Assembly (NCBI GenBank): GCA_001972305.1
Contig: BDDD01000039.1
Location: forward strand, 310,001-374,000
DNA from: Cephalotus follicularis
Taxonomy: Eukaryota; Streptophyta; Magnoliopsida; Oxalidales; Cephalotaceae
Direction: 5' to 3'
Length of the DNA: 64,000 nucleotides
Each line of letters opens with the position of its first letter. Position 1 is the stretch's first letter. Below the pieces are notes generated by a model. The model saw nothing but the letters and a program-made list of their open reading frames with translations. It searched no databases and was not told where the DNA came from. Made by a program: the position numbers and the translations under genes. Shown here one piece after another: positions 11,498-22,175 of this stretch.

Positions 11498-13261
11498 TGT
11501 CCCACATCATCCTTAATTGAATATGTATGCCTTAGATGATAAACTGATTAATAGTTTAATCAATGGATGTGTTTTGTGATCAAACTTAATTTTCTAAGTG
11601 CCTTAATGAAAATTGCATGAAATTGGATTTCATTGTGTTTTTGTGCTGGGAATATTGTTTAAATGTGTTTAGAATTAAGTTTGGAACATGCATAGTGCAT
11701 TTTGGAATGCCAGAATGGTATTCCATAGTCTAAACCATTGAATTCAGCATTTTTTGAAATGCAAAAAATGCCCAAGGGGCTAAAGACATCGACGTCCTTG
11801 GTAGACGTCGATGTCATGTTCAAATTCCCAGGATAGACGCCGACGTTAATGACTGACGTCGATGTCTTGTTCATATTTTTGTGAAACGCGTCGATGTTCT
11901 TGTTGGACGTCGACGCCTTTTTCAACTGTTCTTGAGAAACGCATTGATGCTCTGTTTTTTGCATCGATGTCTTGTTCATGTTTTTCCAGAAAACACGTCG
12001 ACGTCCTTTGGAAAGGCGTCGAGTTTTTTATATAAAAAAAACTGGTTTTTGATAAAATTGGATTTTATACATTTTGGCACTTGGAAGATTAAAAATCATT
12101 GCTTGATTTAGTGGGAGTTTGGTCAATTAACAATCATTGAATTAAATTATGTAATTGGCTATCATTTATGGCATTTGTTTTATTTTGTTGTTTTATTATA
12201 TTGGATATTATTTAGATCTTATGCACAATGGATGGCCCGAAAAGGACATAGACCTAGTTTATGATTTTCTTTGTGTGGATGGTTTTAATTTATTTATTAT
12301 CTTTAAAGGTCTGTTATAAGGTACCTGCGTGCACCATTTATTTTTCCTTACTTTTGTAATTTCTCCTTGTAATTTTAAATGTAATTTTCTTTTCGAAAAT
12401 GTATTGTTCCTTTTTGTAAAAGAAAACTATGCAAGGAGAGATGAAGGAAAGGAGAAATGAAGTACAAGACTTTTGAAGGCCATGTATGCATGGTATATGT
12501 TGTAATAAATAGATTAAATTATTACACCTAGGAAGACCTTGTAATCACTTTGGGCTCAAGTCATTGCATATAATGTCCTTGCCAAGATCCATTGACATAT
12601 TTTAGAAATATGTCAAAGGTGCATAAGATACACGTATTGCATGCTCAGCCGTAATTAATTGGAATTGGCTAATATAACCAATGAATTAATTAATGGCTTG
12701 GTAATTAAAATTTGAGACCGCAAATTCCCTCAATTCAATAATAAGTCATAACGTAGGAACCCATGGAGTGGTTCCCCGTGGCCTTCCACAATTTTTGTTG
12801 AGTAGTGTTCCTGGGTTGTTGGTTTGTCATGCCCTAACTAAGGCTGATGACTTGGGGATATTATGTCAATGTCGGTATTGGGCACCGCAAAGGGTGGCTA
12901 TGTTTTAGCACTTGGACACGCCTACGTGTGGGTGTTAAAACTAGTGCATTCCAATGAAAATTGTGGGTACCTGACTTATTAAGATTCTGATGGTTTGTCA
13001 TGCCCTAGCTGAGGCCATATTGAATCTAAGGCTGAATACGATGATTGAATCTTGTATTGGATACAAATTGGCAAGAAAGCCTACCCATTGGATATATTAT
13101 AGTTTGTCATGCCCTAGCTGAGGCTATAATATGATTGCGATGGATTCCAATCCCCACTAGGAAGTTAGACTTCTCGAATTCCATATGGGGGTATGGGATA
13201 CGATTAGAATAGTGGGAGGGACCATAAGCACTAAAGACCAAGTGTTATGGTTGTCATATAT
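11498..13261 (+). other. C2 leader, non-coding
   Basis: Matches in order the leader of C1 (37574-39760), including the GATGGCC-AAAGGACA stretch and the ACCAAGTGTTATGGTTGTCATATAT end. No coding frame is seen. Its last bases correspond to those about 60 bases upstream of the gag start in C1. Confidence 0.75.
11784..12022. repeat. TCGA palindrome array in C2 leader
   Basis: Ten centres lie at 11789, 11808, 11840, 11859, 11891, 11910, 11944, 11964, 11998 and 12019. Spacing alternates 19-21 and 32-34 bases, giving a unit of about 51-54 bases with two palindromes each. The array lies between the primer site and where gag should start. Confidence 0.9.
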
Positions 13262-13262
13262 N
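13262..13262. other. Undetermined base marking a gap
   Basis: A single N between the end of the C2 leader and mid-LTR sequence. All gag-pol and the first several hundred bases of the right LTR are absent at this point. Confidence 0.8.
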
Positions 13263-14813
13263 AATCGGGTGGTCTTTTGGTATGATCGAATCTATACGAA
13301 TATAAGTGAGTGCGCAATAAGGGATTGTCACACCTGAGCGAAGGTGATCGGCCCTATTATGGTCTGATTATACTATGGACTTGTGAAATCCTTGGCCAAG
13401 GTTGAGGTAGACTGGAAATTAGATTTCCGGAGAGTTTACCAAAGGTCCTAGTAATGATCAAATATTTTAGCCATTGAGATACTATCTAGGGTTGACACAT
13501 ATCCTTACCCTATACCTCAATCGGGGCCAAGCATGACAAGGGATTATAGTACACGCGAACCGACGACTTAGAAAATCTAGAGTTACTGAGGTGTGTAATA
13601 AATTGTGGGAAAATTAATTAGATTAATTTTTCCATCTGGATAATATTAGATATTATTCCGAGAGCATTTAAATTGGTCGAGTACCATTTAGAATGGCTAA
13701 ACCAAACCCTAGGGGTATTTCGGTAATTTGAGAACACCTCTCGTTTTAACCAAGATTTTAAAGGGTCCCTGCCTTATAATGATTAGATCTTTAATATGTT
13801 AGACACATTAAGTCTTGGTGTAAAATATCGGTTATGTGGATTTTGCATTTCGTGCAAACACATATGCTTGATCTTACTTAACCAATATTTGAAAGGTACA
13901 TGAGATCACTAAAAGAGTTAGACTCTTTATGCTTGACTGGCCAGAAGGCGTCGATGTCTTTTAGAAAGACATCGATGCTTTTCTCTGATAAAGACGGCGA
14001 TGTCTTTTAGAAAGCATCGATGTGCTTTAGTGCCACGTTGCATAGGCGTCGACGTCCTTCGGAAGGCGTCGACGTCTTTGAGCAGAGCATGCAACCTGTG
14101 CACGATCTCACTTCGTGGGCACTACTTCTCTCACATGCTTAGCCAGTTTCTCTTGATTTTACACGTTATGGAAACGTGGGAATCATGGCTTCGGACTCCC
14201 GGGGAGTGAAGGCCATGATCCTAAGTGAATGGGAGATTGGGAGAGAGAAATTGAGGCTGGTATTAAGCATTTCTGCAGAAAATGGAAAGTGGGAGTTGAG
14301 GCATTTTTGCTGAGCAAGAACTCGATTTTCTCTGCAAGTGTGTGTTCCTTCATCTGATATACACCAAGAAAGAGCTTATCTAGGGTGGATTGATCATTGA
14401 CTTCATTGGTCAATATCAATTTACCTTTTCTAAGCTAAGTGAGAGCGAGTGTGAGTTCATATACTTTCTTATTGCTGGCTGGATTGCTTTCTGTTCCTGA
14501 GGCTTGGGGAACATCAAAGGAATCTACTCAAGCTTGTGGCGGCAAAGAAAGAAGGAGCCTTCACCCACTGGTATAATCTTTGGTCTCTCTTCTTCTTGCC
14601 ATGCTTGTGTGTCACCATTGTGTGCAATGGTGACACCAATTCAATTTTGAAAATGTTGTGGTGATCCGTGTGGTCTGTGGACGTGTCTTTATGGTCTTGT
14701 TTTGTTATATAGGGTGTTTTTCCACTGCCATGATTGTTTATTTTGTTTTATTCTACACCCTATTCACCCTTTTGTCCATTTTTGCACCGGACTCGGTTTA
14801 TCCGATTCCATCA
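13263..14813 (+). repeat. C2 right LTR (5' truncated)
   Basis: Matches the left LTR from GGTAGACTGGAAATTAG onward and ends CCGATTCCATCA. The first part, roughly 600 bases, is missing at the N. It carries its own TCGA palindrome array (13947-14076). Confidence 0.8.
13947..14076. repeat. TCGA palindrome array in C2 right LTR
   Basis: Centres are 13951, 13972, 13997 (decayed), 14017, 14049 and 14069. Pair spacing is 20-21, the same array as in the left LTR with small differences. Confidence 0.85.
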
Positions 14814-15243
14814 ATAACCCCATGCAAAAATAATGAATGCACATATGTAACAGTATATCCATCGTGTGCATGTAAAGCTATCACAGTATAAACGTGCCAT
14901 GGTATGATGCATGATAACAATTTTTGTACCGAATCATGTATATAACCGTCCCATACCAGCAGATTCATTAACCTATACATTCACTTCTAGCCATCCATCT
15001 ATCAGACAATCAAGAGGTTAACTAGATATATACACTATCTCATACCAGGATATATAAATGGTTAACCAAGCATACCATCATCAGTAAGTTCAACCCAGCA
15101 AATGCTTGAGGCTAAGAACATCTAGTGCCTAATGGTAGACTGATAGGAACTCACTAGAACTAGTTGCCTATAGGTAGACCTATAGGAGCTCAATTAGATA
15201 CAGATCTGTACAATGTCATACCATAGCATACTATCATACCGTC

Positions 15244-18200
15244 TGACACGCCCCATTCCCGAGCACCCCCGCCCAAGGACGGTCGTGCCAGGTGGAAGGA
15301 TCCCTCACCTGGATCCCTAACCAAACACTAACAACCAGGGCTAACGCTAAGGCCAGGGCAGACGTTAAAAATGCGCTGCCGAGGAGAGCCGCGCTCCCCA
15401 GGCCAAACGTACCCAAGGCATTAAAACAAGGAATGCCCGAGCGGGGATGAGGATAGAAGGAAGGGTAAAACAGCAAAAGAACCCTCACTTAAACTGTTCC
15501 TCAAACTCACCGTTTAACTAAAAGAAACGCGCACAACACCCAGTTAGTAAACGCACTGTTTAACTAAGGGAACGCGCAACACACCCACTGCCCAAACGCA
15601 CCATTGCACTAAAGGAAACATGCCAAGGAAGGGAGCCAGGGCAGAGAACACAACACTACGTCTTGCATGGGGTCCCGGGCAGGGATGCCAACACAACATA
15701 ACGTAACACAAGCCAGGCCTGCACCCCGTCTTAAGACATGCCTTCCCAGGGCAAACCATCCTCGGGCATGTCCTCATTGGACGACAACACTTAACAAAAG
15801 GCTAAGCCTGGGATCAACACAAGGGCCCGGGGACAACGCCAACCGCATGGAACAACCACCCGAGGTCCCACCAATGCTCGAACTACACCAAGGAGATAGA
15901 ATCTCACCTCGGCCAGGTGCCTAGGGGATCCACCAGGGTTCACCCACCAAAACATCTCCAGGGACCGAGCTGGTCGGGAGGTCGGGAAAAACTAAGGAAA
16001 ACTACTTACCTCCACTTAACGCCTACGACATGCCCGGGGACAACGCCCGGGGACGGCACCAGACCTCAGCTTAGGGTCAACCAACCCGAGCTGCAAGGTC
16101 AACCTAAAGGTTTGACCAACAGTGATCAAGCCACCCCTTCCCCTGGCATCTCAGTAGAGGTGCCACGCACGAAAAACCCGAGGTGAAACACTGAAGTTTC
16201 ACCATGGCTAGGGCTTGGAAGACCTGCTACCCTGCCCCGGGGTCAAACAACCCCCGAACACATACGTCATCCCTGCACACCCAAACACTAAGCAAAACAG
16301 CACTAGGGCTGGGAAAACAGCATAAACAACAAGTATATAAAACAAAGAATGAATTATATACACGGTCCCAGGAAACTGTCATGGACGCCCAACATCCAAG
16401 AGTTTTACACAAGTTTACAAGAAAAAGGTTTACAAGGTATAGATATAAACAGAATCTATACAAAACCCCATGAATGTTCCCAAATGCATGAAGGTGTCTG
16501 TGGCCTAGGAGCCATCATAAGGTGCTGCGTCCGGCATCTACCTCTCTTTACAAGCTGTCCTTAGTGGATCTCAAGAACACTGTTGCCCCGCTTCCTCTGC
16601 ACACAAAACTGAGAGGGGATTAGTCCAACTGACTAGTGAGTAAGATCAAGGAATATCCTGGGTGACCCACTTCGACCGGGGTGCCAAGAGCTAAGGTGAA
16701 CGTGCCCTGCCCCAACTGGGCCGAGGACAACCCATCTCCCCTGCTCAACAAAACAAGGCAGAAGTGAAACTATACAAGGATATCGATAACAAGGAAAAGT
16801 CCGAGGAGACGTCAGAGCTACCAACTCAATGACTGACCTCAAACAAAGGAGATAAACAACAGTTTATATATATAAGAACATGCCAAGGATCCAAGGATCA
16901 ACTAAAGATCAACTCTAAGGATCAACAATGCTCAAGGGGACTACTGGTACTATATCAAACACAAGCACATTCCACACATGCACATGCACAATCAACTCAC
17001 ACACTTCCATAGCTGGAACCACCTCGGCAGCATAGATAACAAATTCCGTTGACGTTCTATCAACGCGGTCATGGGCTACAGGATTGAATCCAGAGCACCA
17101 CATGAACATCGGTAGAAGGGCTACGTAAGCACTCCTTCCCTGGCAAATCATACGTTGGCGTACCTCACTGCACGAACCTCGAACGAGGGGTACGCAAGCC
17201 CACCCCCATCGGTAATCACGAGCTCAGCACTGCACTAGGTGAACCTCGATCGAGAAGCTACCTCATCGGCAATCACATAGCGTTAATATCGTACAAGGGG
17301 CCCGAGAATCACCACTCAGCTCCGCCCTCGACGAGATACCAGAGGAGAACCTCGGCTCAGAGGTAAGTGTATCACCACATAAACCATCTCGTGCCAGCAA
17401 TCTCATATATAACCAAGTAACCAGCACCCAGTAACCAGTATCCAAGGACAACAACACATGATATCAAATAAAGCATGAATAATCAACACGAAAGGGGAAA
17501 CAACAAGTTCAACCCAGGCAAAGCAGTATTCACATGCAATATCAACAAGATGACAGGAGAAGAAATCCTAGTCAAAGGTAATATCATAGAAAGGCATATA
17601 AGCAACAACTCTCAGTTATCAATTGATAGAAAGAAGAACAATCCCACTCACTAGTATCAACAGTTTCCTCAGCTAGCTCCCTTGTTGTGCGGGCTCTGTG
17701 CCTAGATCTTCCTCTGCAAGACCAACACACAACAACGCTTAGCTACCATGAACAACATCTTGGAAGCTATGCAAGAACCATATACAACCATGAAAATAAG
17801 GGCGAAGCTCTTCCTCGGCCTCAAAGGTTGTGCCTGCACCAACCATGTGACGCACCGAAACGTACTGAGGAGGACACTCACCTGCTAGAGGTGTAGACGG
17901 GTAAAAGAAAGTTCCAACCTCAAACAGCGCTAAAAGCTTCAAAAGAAAGACAAAGAAGAAGATGAAAGATGAAGGCTCACTCTCCCAAAAAACTTCTTCC
18001 CGTTGTGATAGATGGACATGATATCTACCGAAGTCAACTATTAAGCTTCCTAAGCAAGCTTTGCACATATCCCAACACCAACTAAACCTCTCTTATAACT
18101 TAACCACACATGCACAAACCAAAGGCAACCATTGGGCCTCCACCAAGCCCAAACCAAACCTTTACTTAACCAAGAAGAGAAACCCAAACCAACCCAACCA

Positions 18201-18271
18201 AGGAGAAAAGAAAAAAAAAATTCCCCCAGGCCCAAACATCAATTTATCCAAAATTAATGTGGGTCGTTACG
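15244..18271 (-). repeat. G2 left (3') LTR, 3028 bp
   Basis: Plus strand starts TGACACGCCCC and ends GGGTCGTTACG, where the last base should be A. It is followed by the polypurine tract (minus TTAAGGGAGAGAGGAC). It holds further short palindromes such as CCTCGATCGAG near 17229. Frames conserved between the two G2 LTRs reflect LTR duplication, not coding. Confidence 0.88.
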
Positions 18272-18298
18272 TCCTCTCTCCCTTAAGGAATTTTTTCC

Positions 18299-18840
18299 TC
18301 AAAATTTCAGCTCTGGTCCAGGGAACAAGTCCGGGTAACATTCCCTCATCTGGTCCTCACTTTCCCAGGTAGCCTCTTTTGCTACATGGTTTCTCCACAA
18401 GATCTTCACCAAGGGAATGGTCTTATTCCTCAAAACCTGTTCTCTTCGGTCTAAGATCAGCTCTGGGGCTTCCTCATAAGCCAACACTAGTAGAACCTTT
18501 TCGGCCAACACCACTGGCTCAGCCGACACATGGGAAGGATCAGCAACGTATTTCCTTAGCACATATACATGGAATACGTCATGCACCCTGGCCATTCCAG
18601 GCAATGCAAGACGATAAGCCATTGGTCCGATCCTTTGCATAACTTCAAACGGACCTATGTACCTTGGGCTAAGCTTCCCACATTTGCCAAAATGAACAAT
18701 CCCCGTGTAAGGTGATACCTTAAGGAAAACCTTGTCACCCACAGAGAATTGCAAGTCCTTTCGGCGCTTGTCTGCATAGCTCTTCTGCCTACTCTGGGAT
18801 GCCCGCAAACGATCTCAGATCACCTTCGCCTTCTCTGATC
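18299..18840 (-). pseudogene. G2 integrase C-terminus with chromodomain-like tail
   Basis: Resumes beyond S2 with RASQSRQKSYADKRRKDL and VGDKVFLKVSPYTG, the GPY/F-type integrase C-terminal region. The tail VKILWRNHVAKEATWESED resembles the chromodomain of plant chromoviruses, thought to guide insertion into heterochromatin. The stop is at 18299, close to the polypurine tract. This segment of about 170 codons is open. Confidence 0.9.
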
Positions 18841-19399
18841 TGTCACGCCTCAGTTTCTGGTAGACACATATAAAGCGGTAAAGGCAATTAACATAAAGAT
18901 TCAGCTCATGCAAAAACCATTAAAATTTAAAATAAGGCATCAGTTGCGGAAGCATTAAACACATAAGCTGAAAATACGTAACGTGCATCCCATACTGCAC
19001 GCTACTCGATACAGTCTATCATAGTCAAAAGCCCACAAGACGGAGTGTGATCACGGTACATTATTAAAACCCATCATTAAACGAAGTCAAAGTACGGTAC
19101 AAAAGATAACCATCAGTTCAGTACATCAGTATCCTTAAAACAAACCAGATTATTACAACCCGAAAGAACATAAAGCCAACAACAACTAAATGAGGCTTGT
19201 TCTTCATCCATGCTAGTCCAACCGGTCCACTGTATCAATCTGTAAAGTAGGGGGTTAGCCTTTGTCCTCACTCAGCTGAGTCATCCATGTCATGATATGT
19301 ATGCATAGATGATGCAGTGTAGTAGAAATCCCAGTTTATATATATGAAAATATATATATGCTTAACAGTACAGTAAAATATCAGTGGAGACATATATAT

Positions 19400-19790
19400 G
19401 AAAATATATGTATGCAACACCAGTACAGTAGTAGCCCGGTCAGGGCTACATCAACAGGCACAGCAATGTCCGAGAAGGACCAACAGGCAGTACAGTAAGT
19501 CCACAAAAGGACCACAACAGGCAGGCAGTATGTGTAACATCGCCAACTCCTGGCCCCACGTTCACTCCCACTTCGGTCCCTACTCCAGGCAACCAAGCGA
19601 GGCAACAGTACAGTACAGTGAGTTACCCAGCCAACTCCTGGCTCCTAGGTCAACCCTGCAACTAGCCGGCACCGGCAGTCTCCGCCATGCAACTAGTGGC
19701 TCAAGCACAAACACAGTAAATTCACAGAGCAATCAGTGAATCAAACAGTAAACAGTGCAGTAAACAGTACAGTAGTGATCGTTTAGATAG
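19400..19790. repeat. CAGTA-rich tract in S2
   Basis: Irregular repetition of ACAGTACAGTA and AACAGTAAACAGT words within the solo LTR. Just upstream (19312-19412) two copies of an ATATATATGAAAATATATRTATGC segment lie about 70 bases apart. No function can be assigned. Confidence 0.5.
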
Positions 19791-20142
19791 ACAACAGGAA
19801 GTTCATTTCAAAATGTTTTCGAATGTCATAAACATTTAAAATATGCATTTTCAGTAGTAGAAAATACTTTTAAACAATTTCAGTAGGCAGAAATCGCTTT
19901 CCCAGTTGTTCAAAAATATGTTTTTATCAATTATATATTTTCGTACTCAAAACAGTTATTTTTAATTTCATATGCATTTCTAAATTATCGTAGAAATCTA
20001 GAAATCATAAACGATTCACAAACAGTAACAAACAGGTAGTAAACAGTGTATATGCAATGCATACAAATGCTCAGATGCACCATAGCAGGAGTCGGGATTG
20101 TTTCGCATCGTTAAAAGAGGAAACATCCAAACAGTACCAGAA

Positions 20143-20406
20143 GGCGTCGATGTCTATTAGAAGGGGTTGATGTCTTTGTCCCACAGAGTCGACGCTCAAA
20201 TCCTTAGCGTCAACGCTTTCCACTATTTGAAGACGTCGATGTCCATCTTCATACGCATCGACGCTCAAGGTATGGAGCCTTTAAACGTCAGCGTATTGCA
20301 TAAGGCGTCGACGCGTTAAGGTAGGAACCTTAGGCGTCGATGTATAATACGTCAATATCCAAGCAGATGACCAAAGGCGTCGATGTTCTTAAAAGACGTC
20401 GACGTG
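20143..20406. repeat. TCGA palindrome array 1 in S2
   Basis: Centres 20147/20167, 20189/20210, 20236/20258, 20288/20308 and 20380/20399 form pairs 19-22 bases apart, with words of the form GCGTCGAYGYC. Confidence 0.85.
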
Positions 20407-21177
20407 TTTCAAACACAAGTCGTCTTCTTCCTCACGACGTGACAAACAGTGACCATCAAAAACCACATACACGCAAAACAACATGTAATAAAGGCATGAA
20501 ACCAACATGCAGATACATATCACATATCCAACATAACATGGCATTGATCCAGTGATCAAAAACGGTTCAACAATCATACAATCTATGCACCAAAATCATA
20601 GTCCAGGCATGAACATTAATCTCAAAATACGATTATGGCTTCCCCTACCTTGTTGTTCCAAGTTAGGAACTAGAAAGTCCACCTCTTTAAGTCCTAAAAC
20701 CAGTCACGGTAGCTCCAAGGATCATCCCGTTGCTGCTGGCCCACAAGCTTCAAGTTCCAATCTCCCACTTGCTCAACAATGGTGGTTTGAGCTCTCCCAC
20801 TCTAACTTTCTGCTCCCTTTTTGTCACTCTCAGTGTCTCTAGGCTCTCAGGCATTCGGTAACAGATGAGGGTGAGGTGAGAGAGCCGATTTTTAAGCCCT
20901 CTCTCGTTTTTGTTTCACTTGCATGCACCCACCATTTCCTTCCTCTCTCTTTCTTCTGCAGTCTGGTGCAACAGGTGTCACATTCTTCTTCATTCCAGTC
21001 CATGCACGCTCACAAGTCCCCTCCTTTCAGTTCCTTTCCAGTCCTGGTGAGTCAGACGTTATATTGCATGCATAACACCTCTCCAAAGCGCCTGCCAAGA
21101 CGCCTGATAAGTGGCATAAACATGCCACCATGTGACACGTCTATCTGCTGTTTGTGCAAAACAGAGTCACGACGCAA

Positions 21178-21328
21178 AGCGTCGACGTTTTCTCGAAGGC
21201 ATCGACGCGTATAGCGTTTTGCCTAAAGGGCGTCGACGTCATAAAAAAGCGTCAACGTGCATGTGCATGGTTCACCTACTCCCTTATTCCCAAAGACGTC
21301 GATGCGTTTAAAAAGGCGTCGATGTGTT
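21178..21328. repeat. TCGA palindrome array 2 in S2
   Basis: Pairs are centred at 21182/21202, 21233/21252 and 21299/21319, again 19-20 bases apart. Most keep CpG at both sides of the centre (GCGTCGACGT). Confidence 0.85.
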
Positions 21329-21520
21329 TTCCCCAAAACAGCATCGTTTTACTTCAAATTACCCTTTTAACATTTCTTTAACATTTTTACTTCAAAAATC
21401 AACATTATTAGAGTTTGGAAAACATCATCAAAGTCTTGGAAATCCATTGTTTTATTAATTTCACAATAAAAGTACATTTACATCATGAAATTACAATATG
21501 TGAAAATCCCGGGCGTTACA

Positions 21521-22175
21521 GCTGCGTCCCTGACCAACTCTGGTCCTAGCAACTGGCGTTCTCCCACCGCGTTCCAACACAAAGGACTTCGACAACGTCT
21601 GCCTTACAACGCCTCGTAGGGAGCCTTACCAATGCTCGCCTGGTAGCTGTTGTTGTAGGCGAACTTGATCAAAGTCAAATGGTCATCCCAACTTCCTCGG
21701 AAATCCATGACACAGGCTCTCAACATGCCCTCAAGAATCTGGATAGCACGCTCAGATTGCCCATCGGTCTGAGGATGGTACGCCGTACTGAGTCGCAACT
21801 CCGTACCCAACGTCCTCTGTAACCTCCGCCAGAATCTTGATGTTAACCTCGGGTCTCTATCCGAAACAATGCTGCTGGGGATCCCATGTAACCTGACCAC
21901 ACCATCCACATACAACCGAGCTAACTTGTCCAAACCGTAGTCCTTCCTTATAGGTATGAAGTGAGCAGACTTGATCAAACGATCCACTATCACCCAGATA
22001 GCATCATGCTTACTCCTTGTTCGAGGAAAACCAGTGACAAAGTCCATCGATATGTTGTCCCATTTCCACACTGGGATAGGAAGCGGTTGAAGAAGACTTG
22101 AAGGTTTCTGTCGCTATGCCTTCACCTACTGGCATGTCAAGCACCTTGCCACAAACCTGGCAATCTCACGCTTCA
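21521..22175 (-). pseudogene. G2 integrase core (interrupted)
   Basis: Gypsy integrase catalytic core. It shows WDNISMDFVTGFPR (first Asp), SSIVSDRDPRLTSRFW (second Asp) and TDGQSERAIQILE (Glu), so the D,D-35-E residues are present. A stop follows APYEAL at 21604. The protein continues as far as GPELVRDAA and is then cut by solo LTR S2. Confidence 0.92.

Larger units (their letters stand above)
9790..14813 (+). mobile_element. C2: copia-family element with coding region missing
   Basis: Inserted in O's left LTR with the perfect duplication ATAAC (9785-9789 and 14814-14818). The order is LTR 9790-11485, primer site, leader 11486-13261, one undetermined base (13262), then LTR 13263-14813. The LTR and leader resemble those of C1, whose leader leads into gag-pol. 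Here the leader stops at the N and the sequence resumes inside the second LTR. The N therefore stands for an unresolved gap, or marks a deletion. Confidence 0.85.
18841..21520 (-). mobile_element. S2: solo LTR inside G2 integrase (2680 bp)
   Basis: The integrase coding sequence breaks at 21520 and resumes at 18840. Between them is one LTR-like block (minus strand start TGTAACGCCCGGG, end GAGGCGTGACA) without gag or pol. Flanks TGATC and GCTGC do not match, so the target duplication is lost or the LTR arose by recombination between elements. It contains two TCGA palindrome arrays and CAGTACAGTA-rich stretches. Confidence 0.75.

Noticed and set aside
11784-12022. Regularly spaced repeats resembling a CRISPR array
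   Set aside because: The repeats are short palindromes with unequal alternating spacing inside a plant retrotransposon leader. There are no long identical repeats and no cas genes.
10848-14419. Long frames conserved between 10848-11091 and 14183-14419
   Set aside because: The two copies are the left and right LTRs of C2. Conservation reflects LTR duplication, not protein selection.
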